This document shows, piece by piece, positions 11,226 to 25,071 of a DNA stretch of 64,000 nt. Both the position numbers and the translations under genes were made by a program. The DNA is from Roridomyces roridus. Its lineage: Eukaryota > Basidiomycota > Agaricomycetes > Agaricales > Mycenaceae. Position 1 is the first letter of the stretch. Every line of letters begins with the position of its first letter. Where the stretch lies: assembly GCA_029378245.1 (NCBI GenBank), contig JARKIF010000011.1, forward strand, positions 1,364,001-1,428,000, in the 5' to 3' direction. The notes under the pieces are model-generated. The model was not told the origin of the DNA. It saw only the letters and a list, made by a program, of their open reading frames with translations, and made no database searches.

Positions 11226-11570
11226 TTGTCATCAATGATTGACGAACAAGACCAAATTTGGAAATTTTCATCAGATGTGTATTTTTCACTAGTATTCTCC
11301 GGGCTTGATGCACTGTACAAAGATGTCATCGCTGCCAAGGAGGAGTTGTTTATCCCTGGGCTAGCCCCCACTCTCGAGCCGGCGGGAAACGGAAATTGCA
11401 GCAGTTGTGTCCGACGGGATGTTTATGGCGCACAGGATGTCGGTTCCTTTGGGGGTGTTAAACTCTGCGATGAATGCCGGGCCAAATGGGTTGCGTTCAT
11501 TTTGGATTTCCCGAACCGTGCGGCAAAGGTTGGGCAAAGGTGTTCCCCGAACTGAAAGAGATATATGCTA
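11226..11570 (+). other. Fragment of a cysteine-containing protein gene, frame-broken
   Basis: A frame open at 11226-11555 includes SGLDALYKDVIAAKEELFIP and a C-x2-C ... C-x2-C arrangement (CSSCVRRDVYG ... KLCDECRAKWVAF). A second frame from 11474 continues plausibly as GKGWAKVFPELKEIYARAIP. The pattern resembles the C-terminal tails of basidiomycete BTB/POZ-type proteins, but this is impression rather than identification. Two frames are needed and no start or upstream domain is present, so a gene remnant is most likely. Confidence 0.25.
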
Positions 11571-11698
11571 GGGCCATTCCTGCTGCAGCAAGTAGTAAGT
11601 ACCGGAGTGAACCTGGAGGTAGATTAGTTGAACTTGGCCACAACACAAGTCCTGTAGTCTGTAGAGCACACATTGAAGTAAACACACTTTCCTGCAGA

Positions 11699-11998
11699 GT
11701 TACCTTGCTTGCCAAGGTTTACTCTCCCAGGTCATAATTACATAATTTGCTTTCTTTTATATTGTGATCCAATCATCTCTGGTAGAAGTCTGCTTCTCTC
11801 CCGCATATATCGTTCTTGTCAAAGTTTTTTTTTTTTCTTTTTTCGCCCAGAGTAGAAGTACTGGGAAGCTCCGACTCCGTCGGAGTGGACCTTGCTTGCT
11901 TGATTGGATCACCTTGAATCAGTTGATCGGAAGTCTTGTCGGGTTACATCCGGATTAGGTAATTAAGGATCTCCAGAGACCTTGACAAGCAAGGTAAC
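11699..11998. mobile_element. 300-bp MITE with 20-bp inverted repeats
   Basis: GTTACCTTGCTTGCCAAGGT at 11699-11718 is matched by its reverse complement at 11979-11998 with one difference. The interior is AT-rich with no ORF and includes a T-rich run (11826-11842) and a small palindrome near 11873. No convincing target duplication was seen. Confidence 0.6.
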
Positions 11999-12039
11999 GA
12001 ATGTAAAAAGTTGTTATGGGCCCGGCTGCGTTTTCAAGG

Positions 12040-12470
12040 TATATTACTGAATGCTTTTTTTCCGATCAAGTCGGACATCAGACATTGCTTACTTGTGACT
12101 TGCTACACGTGTACCGCCGACAACTTGAAATCCATCGCTATCCGCCACCGTTGCCGCCAACCATGTCGCGCTTTCGGCTCACCAATGTCTCCTCCAGTGC
12201 CCACCTGCGATTGGAAGCAAACAGCTGATGCCAGAGAACGAACACTGGATCGTACAAGCGCGTGCTGCTGCTGCAAGAACATGATTTCTGGCACTCTGTA
12301 TCCCTTCCCTTCGAAGGCTCGCGCTCCAACCTCCGTCCTCCCTCCACGGTGCAAGGATTACGAACCGCTCTACAGACCGATGCCGTTTTCGAAGCCGCTG
12401 ATTCCTAGTGCATGGGTAAGCAGAGAGGTGAAGCCTGTGCCAAAGAAACTGACGGTGCCTTCGACTTAAA
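12040..12470 (+). other. Possible gene fragment, no assignable product
   Basis: Several frames are open on both strands. The best-looking stretch on the plus strand reads EHDFWHSVSLPFEGSRSNLR near 12270-12330, but no start, splice sites or recognisable family could be tied to it. It is recorded so that the interval is not taken as empty. The rest of 12470-12975 holds nothing I can support. Confidence 0.12.
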
Positions 12471-12975
12471 CATACGAAGCGTTCTTGCAGCGTTGCGCAT
12501 GGATCGTCTCGCTTTGTTGTTCTTGAACATCAGGCACAGTAGCGCGTCAGTTACAGTATGTATATTCCAAGCAGTGACAACAGACGATTTACCAAGGCGG
12601 GGCGACGGAAGGCGGATGGAGAGGAGAGACATGTGTGAGAGGCAAGATGTGCCAATAGCCCGATGCACTCCCACTAGGGTAATGAACAGGTTGTTGACGC
12701 TGGATCGGCACATTTGAGGCGGCCAGACTCCAGCCTTCCATGTCGAGTGGCACATTCAAGACGGCCAGACAAACATGGGTGGAAGGAGGAGCTTTATCTC
12801 TATCTTGTATCGTCTCTCTGTTAATATATTATGGCTGGTTCCGGTTCTCCTCCCCTTCCCGCAAGCAAGGTTTTAACTGGCAAAGCCAGCGCTTCCGAGT
12901 GTCGAAGTCTGGGGAGGAAATTGGGTATAGTTTGCGTTGGCCGTGTTGGCCCCCACCTGGTGCGAACTTTCCAAC

Positions 12976-13074
12976 TGTTCCGTGGCCCAGTTGGTTAAGG
13001 CGCACGACTGTTACCTTCGCTCACTCGAGCTGGTCGGCATCGTGCGATCGCGGGTTCGACTCCCTCCGGAACAG
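12976..13074 (+). tRNA. tRNA-Asn (anticodon GTT) with a 25-nt intron
   Basis: A full cloverleaf can be drawn: acceptor stem TGTTCCG / CGGAACA (12976-12982 with 13067-13073, 7/7 pairs), D-arm GCC-CAGTTGGTTAA-GGC, anticodon stem CACGA / TCGTG (13003-13007 with 13040-13044), and T-arm GCGGG-TTCGACT-CCCTC with one mismatch. The mature anticodon loop is CTGTTAA, with the GTT anticodon at 13010-13012. A 25-nt intron (13014-13038) sits one base 3' of the anticodon, the canonical nuclear tRNA intron site. A T-run at 13083-13088 is a suitable polymerase III terminator. Confidence 0.85.
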
Positions 13075-13088
13075 TGATTTACTTTTTT

Positions 13089-13142
13089 GTTCCGGCTGTT
13101 CCGGCTGTTCCGGTTGTTCCGGTTGTTCCGGTTGTTCCGGTT
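13089..13142 (+). repeat. Minisatellite, 9-bp unit x 6
   Basis: Six tandem copies of GTTCCGGYT (two with C, four with T at the variable place) start just after the polymerase III terminator of the tRNA-Asn gene. The unit contains TGTTCCG, identical to the 5' acceptor strand of that tRNA. Units of constant length without spacers exclude a CRISPR array. Confidence 0.9.
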
Positions 13143-13682
13143 GATCAGGGCTCCTGCCGCCGGTCTCCTTGATTTGACTTGGCCAAAAGCACTTACATGT
13201 ACAGAAGACGCTGACATGGTCAATAGTTGCGTTGAACCGGAACTCCCCAGACTAAACGCCGACTCGGAGAAATCGGTGGGCACTAGATCTGGATCATAGG
13301 AGCGTGGTCGCGCTTCGGATGGCTGCATAAAACGACCCCATTTTCTGACAGCTGGATGCAACGATTGGCAGGCTCTTGTAAAGTGCAATGCCATGGGAAC
13401 AATTCAGGCCACGAACAATTGGAAAATAATAAATAATTCAGGGCTTCCATTCCGATCACGGGAGGCGATGCTTCTGAGAACGGATCTCCGATCCAGCAAT
13501 GAAGGGTCCCCTTGAACCAGTAGAAGGCTCGTTGTGGGTGAGACAGCATCCCCTCCACTTGCTCGCCACTGCTCTCCAGTCTGAAGCCGCACCCCAATTC
13601 CCCGCCATCAGGGATCGAATCAGGAGCCGCAGCTCGATCGCTCCTAAATTGCGATCATAGCATCGCTTCCGCACCGGAAATC

Positions 13683-13690
13683 ATATAAAC
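13683..13690 (+). promoter_or_regulatory. TATA-like element
   Basis: ATATAAAC lies about 30 bp upstream of the ATG at 13718. The position suits a TATA box with a very short 5' UTR. Confidence 0.35.
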
Positions 13691-13717
13691 GCAGTGTCTT
13701 GGCACTCCTCTCCCACC

Positions 13718-14464
13718 ATGGCCTTCTCCTCCTCCTCGCACACGACCTCGGCCAAGGGCTCCTCGCTCACGCCCAACTCCTCACTCGACACCAACGCTTC
13801 CTGCTCCTCCTGGGCCTCATCCGCATCTTCCGGCTCGCCTGTCTCCCTTACGCTGCCTCAGAGAAGGAGCAGACACCGGAGTGTCAAATCGTACATGGAC
13901 ACCGTCGTGGTGCGCTCATGCATTCTTTGTCTCGGCTTCCGTTGACCTCACCTCTGCTCCAGACGAGCATGTCCGGTATGTCGAACAAATTGTTCTCATC
14001 CAGCGACTTGTCCGACGGTGCGTGCGACATTGACATTCTGAGACCCCCCTATTGTGAACTCACACACACTCAGACGAGGACGAGGACGAGGACGAGGAGG
14101 ACATGTCAGCTCTCACTCTACGCCGTGTCTCGCCACACGATGACAAGGCTTCTCCTGCATCTGGTGTACGCCGATTCTTCCATCGTCGCTCTACATCCGA
14201 GCCCATTTCGCGCTCTTTCGTTCCTGCAGTGAGCCTCCCAGAAGACTCGGACCCGCGCCCGCGCCCGCACCACGCCGATACATTGGACAGCCCACCACCC
14301 TTTGAAAGTCGTGTGGTGAGGTTCGAGCTGCCGCAGACACCGCCGGGCAAGCGAGCTGAGACGCAAGACTCGGAGGAGGTGGAGGAGCCATTCTGGGGGG
14401 ACTTCATGGTGCGTGTTGTTTCGTCGTGCTGCGACCACGGGCTCATTCGCTGCTTCACTAGTAA
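13718..14464 (+). CDS. Intrinsically disordered Ser/acidic protein, stop codon alone in last exon
   Basis: Four exons are placed: 13718-13909, 13963-14017, 14074-14408 and 14462-14464. The introns are 53, 56 and 53 nt, GT-AG and in phase. The 194-aa product is Ser-rich at the N-terminus (MAFSSSSHTTSAKGSSLTPN), has an acidic block (DDEDEDEDEEDM, about residue 82) and a basic/phospho-site-like stretch (VRRFFHRRSTSEPISRS), and ends EEPFWGDFM. No domain is recognised. The compact acidic end could be a protein-docking motif, which is inference. The final intron leaves only TAA in the last exon. If that intron were retained, translation would run on to a stop near 14508. Confidence 0.6.
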
Positions 14465-14699
14465 TCCGGCAACCTTGCCAGCCGATAGGGTTTTATGTAG
14501 CAACTTGTGACAATGGACACTTTCTCTTGAATATAACTACAAGCATCCCATCCATTGCTGGCCGCGCAGCTTCTCACAGCTCAAGTGACTTGTGCTTTCG
14601 ACTCGAGAAATTGCCACGTCAAATGAAACGAAAACAAAACTGAAAAATCTATTCAACCACCTACATGATACTCTCCTAACAACAACTCCCAAACTCCGC

Positions 14700-15802
14700 T
14701 CACTGCATGAACAACTTTCCAACTGCGCTGACCGTTCCGTCATTATTGTACAAGGTACTCCCGGTCCCGACAAAAGACACCGCGGCGGGATCGTTAGCAC
14801 TGAGGAGGGCGGGTGATGTGGCGACAAAGGGGAAGTACATCTCCACGAAGGACGCGCTGTCGAGGAAGGGAATGGCTTGTTTGTAGAATGCGATCCTGGT
14901 CAAAGCATATCAGCGGGATTCCTAAAGGCAGCGGTAACTTTAGGCACTCACTGATCAGCCTGGCCACCCGGGGGGTTCTGCAACGCGAACTCGGTAATGA
15001 CAATCTGGAACTGCGGGAACCGCGCGTGGGCAGCGTTGACGTAGTTCTGGAACTGGGCAAAGCTCGAGCCGTAGTGGTGCTATCATGAATGAATTGACCC
15101 ATATTCAAGGTTGAAATGAAAGTCATACCAAGTTGATGTAGTCAAAGAAACACTGGCCAGCGCACGCGGTGATCATCTGGGCAACCCAGTCGAGGCCCTG
15201 GCCCGCGGTGGCGGAGGAAGTCACCGCCGGGAGTGCCTTCTTGATCGCCTAGACGGGATTTAGTCACCTCAGCGGGTCCAGCATTGAGTAACACACCAGA
15301 GGGTTGATGTTCTAGAAAAGCACAATTGTCATTCATAGTTCGAACCCGGAAAGTCTCTGCTTTACCTGAATATACCACTGAGCAGCTTGCTGGGGAGTAA
15401 TCCCGTTGATATCAGGCTCGTTCAGTGTGAACACCGTAACGAAGCCGAGCTGCTGCTGGCGAGCCTTGAGTTGCGCGATGGGCGAGGAGGTGCAATCGAG
15501 GCAGCGCTGCATGCCAATGAAAGCCAAACCTCCGGCGCCCTTGGTCGAAGGCGGCGAAAAAGTCTCGTAGTCGTAGCTGTTGCCAGATGTAAGCCAAATC
15601 AACTGCAGTGTAACTGGGAGGCGTACATCAAGTTCACGGTGCCCGGGTTCGTGTTCATCGCGCCTGGATTGAGCGGAGCGTTGTAGAAAGGCCAGGCGAG
15701 ACCTCGTTTTCCGGGACCAGAACGCGCAGTGTTATTGAGAGGTGTGGCCGACACAGAGGCGACCGCCAGGGCGGAGAACAGAAGGGTAGCAGAAGTCTTC
15801 AT
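14700..15802 (-). CDS. Secreted GH128 beta-1,3-glucanase
   Basis: I splice six exons: 15802-15627, 15576-15366, 15311-15297 (15 nt), 15248-15129, 15079-14952 and 14895-14700. The introns are 48-56 nt and all phases agree, giving 281 aa. Residues 1-19 (MKTSATLLFSALAVASVSA) are a signal peptide. The rest is the glycosyl-hydrolase catalytic core of family GH128 (RGLAWPFYN ... YDYETFSPPSTKGAGGLAFI ... MQRCLDCTSSPI ... FTLNEPDI ... YINLHHYGSSFAQFQNYVNA ... FQIVITEFALQNPPGGQADQ). The Glu in LNEPDI and the Glu in ITEFA are the expected acid/base and nucleophile. GH128 enzymes cut beta-1,3-glucans, consistent with remodelling the fungus's own wall. The gene is complete, with TATAAAA about 40 bp upstream. 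Confidence 0.9.
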
Positions 15803-15853
15803 TTGTCGGTTGCTCGTCGAAGGGTGCTGGAAATTTGAGGTTCATACACTGGA

Positions 15854-15860
15854 TTTTATA
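15854..15860 (-). promoter_or_regulatory. TATA box of the GH128 gene
   Basis: TATAAAA on the minus strand lies about 50 bp upstream of the start codon at 15802. Confidence 0.4.
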
Positions 15861-17489
15861 TCGCAATTGAGATAATATCTGATTCAACAAAAAGTTGAAC
15901 CATGAGGCGATGAACGCGGCTTGTCTGGGCCCCGGCTGTCATCGGGCCTGTGTACCCGTCTCTTTCCCATCGTCGGCAACTTATTCGTAGAGCGCGGCAT
16001 CAACGGAAGTCCCAACATCTCCGGCCCGAATACCGTCGAAGGGACTTCGGGGTACTTTGGGTTCACACATGCTTATCGCAGAGGACTCGTGGACCTTTCC
16101 AAACCCTTCAACTGAGAGTTTGGTCTTGACCGCACGGTGTGAAAATCCCAATTTCAACCCGATCCGAATCTCAAGACACTGGCAACCAATTCCCGCCCGT
16201 ATTCTTAGTTCAACGGACGATCATGGTTCTTTGATCGGAGGCTAAAACTCGGGAGCGAGCTTCTTTGACTTTGACCTCGGGAACCCTTTCCGCCTTGAAA
16301 AACTGCGCGCCGTCAGACACGGACCGTGAGCAGAGAACTTGTTTCTGATGCGCACATGTCTCTCCTTGGCATCGCCCTGCGTAACAAGATGAGCACCACA
16401 TGGATGCTGGCCAGTGCTGGCCTCGCCGGCGCCGGAAAACAGTTTCATGACCACATCCCGCGGCCATCAGAAATTATTCTGTTCCCGCGCGACTAGATGC
16501 CGTATAATCCCCGATCAAATGCTCAAGTTCAACCTCTGCGCACATGAAAAACCACGTCGAATGGGGCGTGCATCTACTTCAAACACGGCCCGCATAAATC
16601 ACCTCGCCTTGCGTCCCGATCCATCCTCTCTCGTCACCCAAATTCCTTGAAGTTCCCGCTCAGCCTGGACTCCTGGAAAATCAGTGGATGAGTCAATCCA
16701 GGAACGGCGGGAGAACCGGATGTCAATTGGCTGCAAGCTCCGCCATCCGACCTTGTGCCGACCTCCCGCTTCAGCGGGCTTCCGAAGAACATGGATGATC
16801 ATTGATGGGAAGCAATACAATAGTTAAATCATTTCACCACACTTGATATGGTTGGCAGGGCGGAACTATTCACCTAGGACTTGGCATAAGAGGATTAGTA
16901 AATAAGGACAAGGCAGCATGCGAGGCCCAGCGGCGTTGAACGTTCAACACTGATGAGCGTGGGAAATCAGTATGACTTCTTGTGACTGGAGTGACACATG
17001 CTCTTTTGCCTACACCACCATGGACGGCCGATTCACACCAGCATCCAGCGTCCCCTTAGAATGCTCACCGAACCACAAAACTTTATTTTGGTCCTTCTTC
17101 ATCAGACCAAGACCATCAAGCCGATGCTCATTCTTCATCGTGCGGCGTTAAAGTGGTGAGAAAACAGTATGCACGTGGGAACGCAGCTGATTCCGTTCCC
17201 AAACAGTGACTCGACTTGAATCGCGACCTCCGCGTGAGTCGTTGGCAGCCAGTGCAGAAAAAAAACACAGAATCCAAACTGAGTCACCTTCAAACTCATT
17301 TTCCCGTGAGAAGCGGGGAGGTCTCAATTCTGTCCGACTCGGACAGAAGCTCATTTATCCGGACCCGGGTTCGGGTGCCCAAACTGGTAGTGCTCGCGCA
17401 GAAACATATTGGGAATCTCCGGTTGTTGCCGAACAGTTTAAAAGGAGAGACAAGTTGCCCCGACTCTTCAGGTTCCTCGACCAACCAAG
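15861..17489. other. Intergenic region, no gene seen
   Basis: It holds the outward promoters of the GH128 gene (minus) and the GH18-LysM gene (plus). Only short overlapping ORFs occur and none has family features. A TTTAAAAG motif at about 17437 is a possible TATA-like element for the chitinase gene. Confidence 0.5.
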
Positions 17490-20280
<2,791 letters not shown>

Positions 20281-20783
20281 AGAGGAACGGAGGAGCAGGG
20301 GAGAGTACAATTAGATTTCAGTTTACAATATAATGGGGTTTTCTTTGGTTCAAGTTGCGCGGTGCTGAATGATCCGAGTCAAAATGGACGGCCGGGGGAA
20401 TCCGAGCTTGATCCGAACAGGGGAAACATATCGGCAAGTTCGACTGCGCTGAGCTTTCCTACCACGTTCCTTGTTTTACAGGAAAGCAACGAAGATGCGG
20501 GGCCTTGGCCATGATGGCGATGAGAAAGTCAGAAGTCTGGCTTTCGTTTGCTTTGGCTCTGCGTGGCTGATCGCTTCCGTGTCCATCACATGACTCAAAC
20601 ATGACTGGTGACTCACTCTCTTTTCTCCACCTCCGTGTCGTCTAGAGAGCTCTGTCGGTCTGCCTGTACTCGTCCTGCTGCTTAAATTCTCCGCCATTGC
20701 TTTCGCGCCACTGCTTCATGTCTCTCCGACTCCCGAGTGCTGGCGAATTCCGGACTCGCCACTTTGTCTCTGATTGATCATAC
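20281..20783. other. Intergenic region, no gene seen
   Basis: This is the 3' flank of the chitinase gene. There are no ORFs with family features. Confidence 0.5.
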
Positions 20784-21096
20784 TTGGGGGTACGGGCCGT
20801 TGCAGAGCACGGCATAGACGAGAACTTACTTGTGTGAATGATGTACACAGTGTGTTGGGTGAAATCAAATGTGAATGTGTGGCTGTGTAGAGAATCCGGC
20901 TTGCAGTGACGTGATGATTGTGACACCTTTGATCAATCTTTGATCCCTCATTGCTCTGTCCCAAATATCCAACTGGAAGAGCATCGAAAATGCCCCACAG
21001 TGCCCTAGACAACTCAAGGAAGAGCCTATGTATGCATTTTTGCAGTCAGTTTGCCTTACACTGCCAAGCCCAGGGTAGCTAATAGCAGAACATTAA
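20784..21096 (+). repeat. Left part of a 1.05-kb dispersed repeat (copy A)
   Basis: This matches the reverse complement of about 30500-30820 nearly throughout (for example GTACACRGTGTGTTGGGTGA, TGATGATTGTGACACCTTTG, ATTTTTGCAGTCARTTTGCC). ACGAGAACTTACTTG at 20818 equals, inverted, the far end of the family at 25800-25826. The match breaks at 21096 and resumes at 25072, so copy A is split by an insertion. Confidence 0.75.
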
Positions 21097-22287
21097 TGTT
21101 GAGAATCGATGATGTATGTGCTCTAAACCTACTATAGAAATCGACAACACTCGAAGAATCTAACCAGATGAGTCGAGATACAGACGAATCTATATCCAAC
21201 TAACCCAATCACGAAGCTCCGGGGCGAGTGACAACTATTGAATAGCGGGAATGTGGCGAGTATAAGTCCCTAGTACAGGGCCTTGTAAAGGTTGTAGGGA
21301 ATTGAATGATATAGTCTCGGATACGATGTCGAAACAAAGTATTGCGAATAGAGATCCTTGATGTAAACCAAGAATGACGATTCTAAAGCGTTTTGTAGAT
21401 GGTAAAGCTTCACAGCTAACACAAAAGATAGATTGAGTTTGGCTAAAGCCGGGGTTTTGCAATAAAGCAGGTATTTGGGTCTTTCGATCCCTTTCACACT
21501 GGTATCCGAAGACGACAGCGACCGATACAACACGGATTTCGTAGATTCCGACACTTCGCAACTCTGAACACACAAATAACCCTTGACAGACACACGGTAC
21601 GACACAATCCAACAGATACTGATTCCAACACACTGATTCACACTCACGTCACACACACAATAGCCAACAAACAAATGTTTAGATTTCAATAGCGATTGCT
21701 TAACTACGCAATGCACCGTCGAAAGCCTCGGACAAAACCCTTGATCGCAGCTGGTAGCTTGCTAGTGGGGGAAGTATCCGCTGCCTTCTTGGGTAGCACT
21801 CTATCTACTTTATACAGGTCCGAGAATCATATGATAGTACAAACGAATGGCGCAATAATTAAAAATATCCTTGGTATCTGGAATGGAAACACCCTGATTG
21901 GTTGATCAGAACCGGCATCGTGTACGGCCGGTGTGTCAAGCCATGATTCCGCGTGGCGGACCTGTCGATCCGTGACTCCAACATTGATCCATGACTCGAC
22001 TGATTTTAGTGAAGTCGTATCCGACCTCTCCCTTGATTGTATACCCTCCAGACGTACGCCCATAGGTTGTAGGTCCAGAACGATACCCATATCTCCGACT
22101 ACCTGTCCCGGATACCAGCAGATACTAGTTTCAAGACTAGTATCCGACCCGGATCCTCCTTGTCCCGACTGCTGATGACAACTACGTCACTCCCTTCGGA
22201 CCCGCTTCGGCGGTCTACTCATGTTTCAGGCTTTTCGGCCGACTTGCCCATCATCCCGTGAACTTCCGAACCTCCGAATTGCACTCG

Positions 22288-22574
22288 CACCAAGGTTCGA
22301 ACGGCTGACAATCGTACAACGGTTAAGAACTTGTTTAATTGGTGTATCCCATTGGTAGAGCAGGTATCCACAACTCCTACATGTTTCGGAGTGAGCCCGT
22401 CGGTCATATTCAGGTAAATACCCTTCAACCCGTACAGTACTCTTAAGTATCCACCACACTGACTGTCTCTGGGCTCAACATCAGTCTTGTACTGAGATGA
22501 CTTAGCTAGGATACTACCTCTGAAATCGTGCAAAACGCGCGTTTTCAAGGGCAGTCAAATTCCATGCTTATCAT
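22288..22574. repeat. 287-bp direct repeat, copy 1
   Basis: Identical base for base to 24539-24825, from CACCAAGGTTCGAACGG to CCATGCTTATCAT. It has no terminal inverted repeats and no significant coding potential. It lies about 490 bp upstream of the multi-exon gene starting at 23068. Confidence 0.9.
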
Positions 22575-23067
22575 CTCCCCTATTTTTAAATCTTGACCGT
22601 CCCCGGTCAACTCGTTTCCTCGCGCTTTTGCAATTCGTTAATCCATGGGTTCCGTCATGATCAACTCTGTCGTGATACCGAGGAGGTGGAACCAAATTAA
22701 TAGTCCCCGTCGATCCGTGTTCCGATACACGAGGCTCGGACATTTGCTCCCGGATACAACCTCCTGACCCCAAATACACCTTTGGTAACTTCCCCACCGC
22801 TTCAAGTCCGACGAAAATAGAGTTTTCCGGCGGCTGGGACTTTTCTCGGCGGACTTTCCGGTTGCCCTGAAAATCCATGAGTCAGACCCTGCAATTAAAT
22901 AGCACTGCCCGCCATCAAACTTCTAGTTCGTAATTTAGGGGCGCCTTCGATTCTCCCAGCTTGCGGATTGCAAGTCTTTCTTTAGACTTGTTTTCCAGCC
23001 AATCATTTGCCATGAAAATTTTTCAATTGGCTCGATCGCCGCACTCCCTTCTCTTTCTCCTACCACC

Positions 23068-24507
23068 ATGTCTACCAGTTCCTCGCCCGCCAAAACTCAG
23101 GCCACCAAGAAGCTCACAATCGAGTGGACACCCCCTGTTGGGCCCGTCGGCGCCCCTTCTCGATCTTTCTTCGACTTTTTCCGGGGTTCCGACTGCGTTG
23201 GCTCAGCCAACTATGTGCTCCGAGTCGCCCACAAAGAAGAGGAGGTCGGCTCCAAGATCTGGTGCCAGTCGGTCATTGAGAAGATCACCCCTTTCGTAGT
23301 GCGTATTCTCCCTTCCTTGTTCTGAGCTCCATTCCTGATCGTTGTTTCTAGCGAACCGCGCTGAATTCTTGGGAGAGCCCAAAGGCCGTCTCTGGCTCGA
23401 CTTTCCTCTTCTTCCGGGGACTCAAGAGGGTCTACCAGGGAAGCGGGAAGTCCGATCCTGACTATGAGAGTTTCCCCTGGCCTCCTTCTACGGTATGTAC
23501 CCACCGTTTCTTCTGCTTTCCCATTCTTCGTTCTAACGGCGGCGTTTTAGTCCGCGTCCTTTGCCAAGGTCTACCAGCTCGAGACGGACCACAAGTCCCC
23601 CCACACTCTGCTTAGCACGGCCAAAGCCCCATCTTTCAAGACCATATTCCAAGGCCGCGCCCCGCCTTCTCCAGCAAAACCCTCGCCAGTGAAACCTCCT
23701 TCGAAACGAAAGTAAGATACTCTCATCTTCTTTTCGTTTGAATTCGGTACTGATTCTTTTTTTTCTAGGCCCGACGATTCTGTCTCCGAGGAGGAGGAGG
23801 ATGATGAGTCCATCGCAGGATCAGTCACACCTCCTCCAGCTGGTAAAAAGGGCTCTGGGAAACCTGCCTCCAAGAAGGTATGTCCCTTCTTTGATTCGTT
23901 TTCATTCCCTAAACCTCTTTTTAGCGCCGCGCCAACGTCGAGGTCGAAGACGACCACTCTGAAGAGGAGGAGGGGCCCAGTTTTGCCGTGGTCGTGCCTC
24001 CTCGTCCCAAGAGTTCTCGTTCCGGCGCCAAGTCCAGACGGCCTAGTTCCACCATCGACGACCAGCAGCTTGATATCGTCCCCGAGGATCAGCCCCTGAC
24101 TTGGAAAACGGTACGTCTACACCCGCATTCTCCCATTTCTTCCGCTAATTCTCTCTCCTTCAGATGAACAACGATCAGAAGGTCGAGCATCTGACCATCC
24201 AACTTCGCAAATTGGCCAGGAAGATCATCCTGGAGCGGGATACTTGGCACGGTACGTGTGCTCTTTCTTCGTTCTTTCATCCTATCTGACCCTTTTGGTA
24301 GTGACCTCGGTTCCAGGCTCGATCCCCGGCTACGTCCTCTCTCTCAGCTTCACCCGCGCCAACGGCAACACCAAGCTCCGCCTCTACGATCACATGCACG
24401 AGTCCTCGGCTCAAGCGAAGTCTGCCGCCTCCGAATCGACCGTTCCTGAGCCGCTCATCCCTCATACTGCGACGGATGAGGCGGGAGGATTGCTCTCAAC
24501 CTCTGTG
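23068..24507 (+). CDS. Multi-exon gene of unknown function, 3' end overrun by a repeat
   Basis: Seven in-phase exons are placed: 23068-23298, 23352-23492, 23551-23711, 23769-23877, 23925-24110, 24164-24251 and 24302-24507. The introns are 47-58 nt. The product starts MSTSSSPAKTQATKKLTIEW, has a globular N-terminal part (FFDFFRGSDCVGSANYVLRV ... KIWCQSVIEKITPF ... SGSTFLFFRGLKRVYQGSGK), then a Pro/Ser/Lys-rich acidic middle (SVSEEEEDDESIAGSVTPPP; DDHSEEEEGPSF) and a helical segment (NDQKVEHLTIQLRKLARKII). It looks nuclear or chromatin-like in composition, but I recognise no domain. After 24507 a GTCAGT donor leads straight into the 287-bp repeat at 24539. A downstream exon (about 24798-24847, ending before GTAAGT) is possible, so the repeat may sit in an intron. 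Confidence 0.6.
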
Positions 24508-24538
24508 GTCAGTCCCATCGCCTTTCCTCTATCGTGGT

Positions 24539-24825
24539 CACCAAGGTTCGAACGGCTGACAATCGTACAACGGTTAAGAACTTGTTTAATTGGTGTATCC
24601 CATTGGTAGAGCAGGTATCCACAACTCCTACATGTTTCGGAGTGAGCCCGTCGGTCATATTCAGGTAAATACCCTTCAACCCGTACAGTACTCTTAAGTA
24701 TCCACCACACTGACTGTCTCTGGGCTCAACATCAGTCTTGTACTGAGATGACTTAGCTAGGATACTACCTCTGAAATCGTGCAAAACGCGCGTTTTCAAG
24801 GGCAGTCAAATTCCATGCTTATCAT
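24539..24825. repeat. 287-bp direct repeat, copy 2
   Basis: Identical to 22288-22574. It lies 31 bp after the last recognised exon of the gene at 23068, within what would be its next intron or 3' UTR. Confidence 0.9.
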
Positions 24826-25071
24826 CGACGCGGGAGCAGAGGATGAGGTAAGTTGTTTGCAATCGCAATCAAGTTAAGGATGTATGCGTTAGGGCAAACA
24901 GATGCCCTACGCCGTAGATTGCTGGGGCTTATATACTACATGGGAATGTATCTAGAATATTCTACAAAAGTCCAAAGAAGATTATCAGTAAGCAACAAAG
25001 AAAGTACTAGAAGGTTCCGGAGGTGGTGAGTCAGAACCGTGCCGAAATCCCGAAATCCCAACAATTAAGTC

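Larger units (their letters stand above)
21097..25071. mobile_element. 4-kb insertion inside repeat copy A, flanked by AACATTAA
   Basis: The two halves of repeat copy A (ending 21096, resuming 25072) line up with the uninterrupted copy at 29717-30820. AACATTAA stands at both borders (21089-21096 and 25072-25079), where the intact copy has AAGATTAA once, as a target duplication would give. The inserted DNA starts TGTTGAGAATC and ends near AAGTCAACA, reminiscent of copia-type LTR ends, but I could not find matching LTRs. It contains two identical 287-bp repeats and a multi-exon gene, and the class is undetermined. 21097-22287 holds no coding region I can support. Confidence 0.5.

Noticed and set aside
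13089..13142. Regular short repeats considered as a CRISPR-like array
   Set aside because: The 9-bp units are directly tandem with no spacers; it is a minisatellite in a eukaryotic genome.
21235..21716. Overlapping minus-strand ORFs of 132-148 codons as a gene
   Set aside because: Low-complexity, Ser/Tyr/Val-rich readings without domain features, in different frames over the same DNA inside an insertion.
22288..24825. 287-bp direct repeats as LTRs of a retrotransposon
   Set aside because: The repeats do not start TG and end CA in either orientation, no primer-binding site or gag/pol coding lies between them, and the enclosed gene is an ordinary intron-containing gene.
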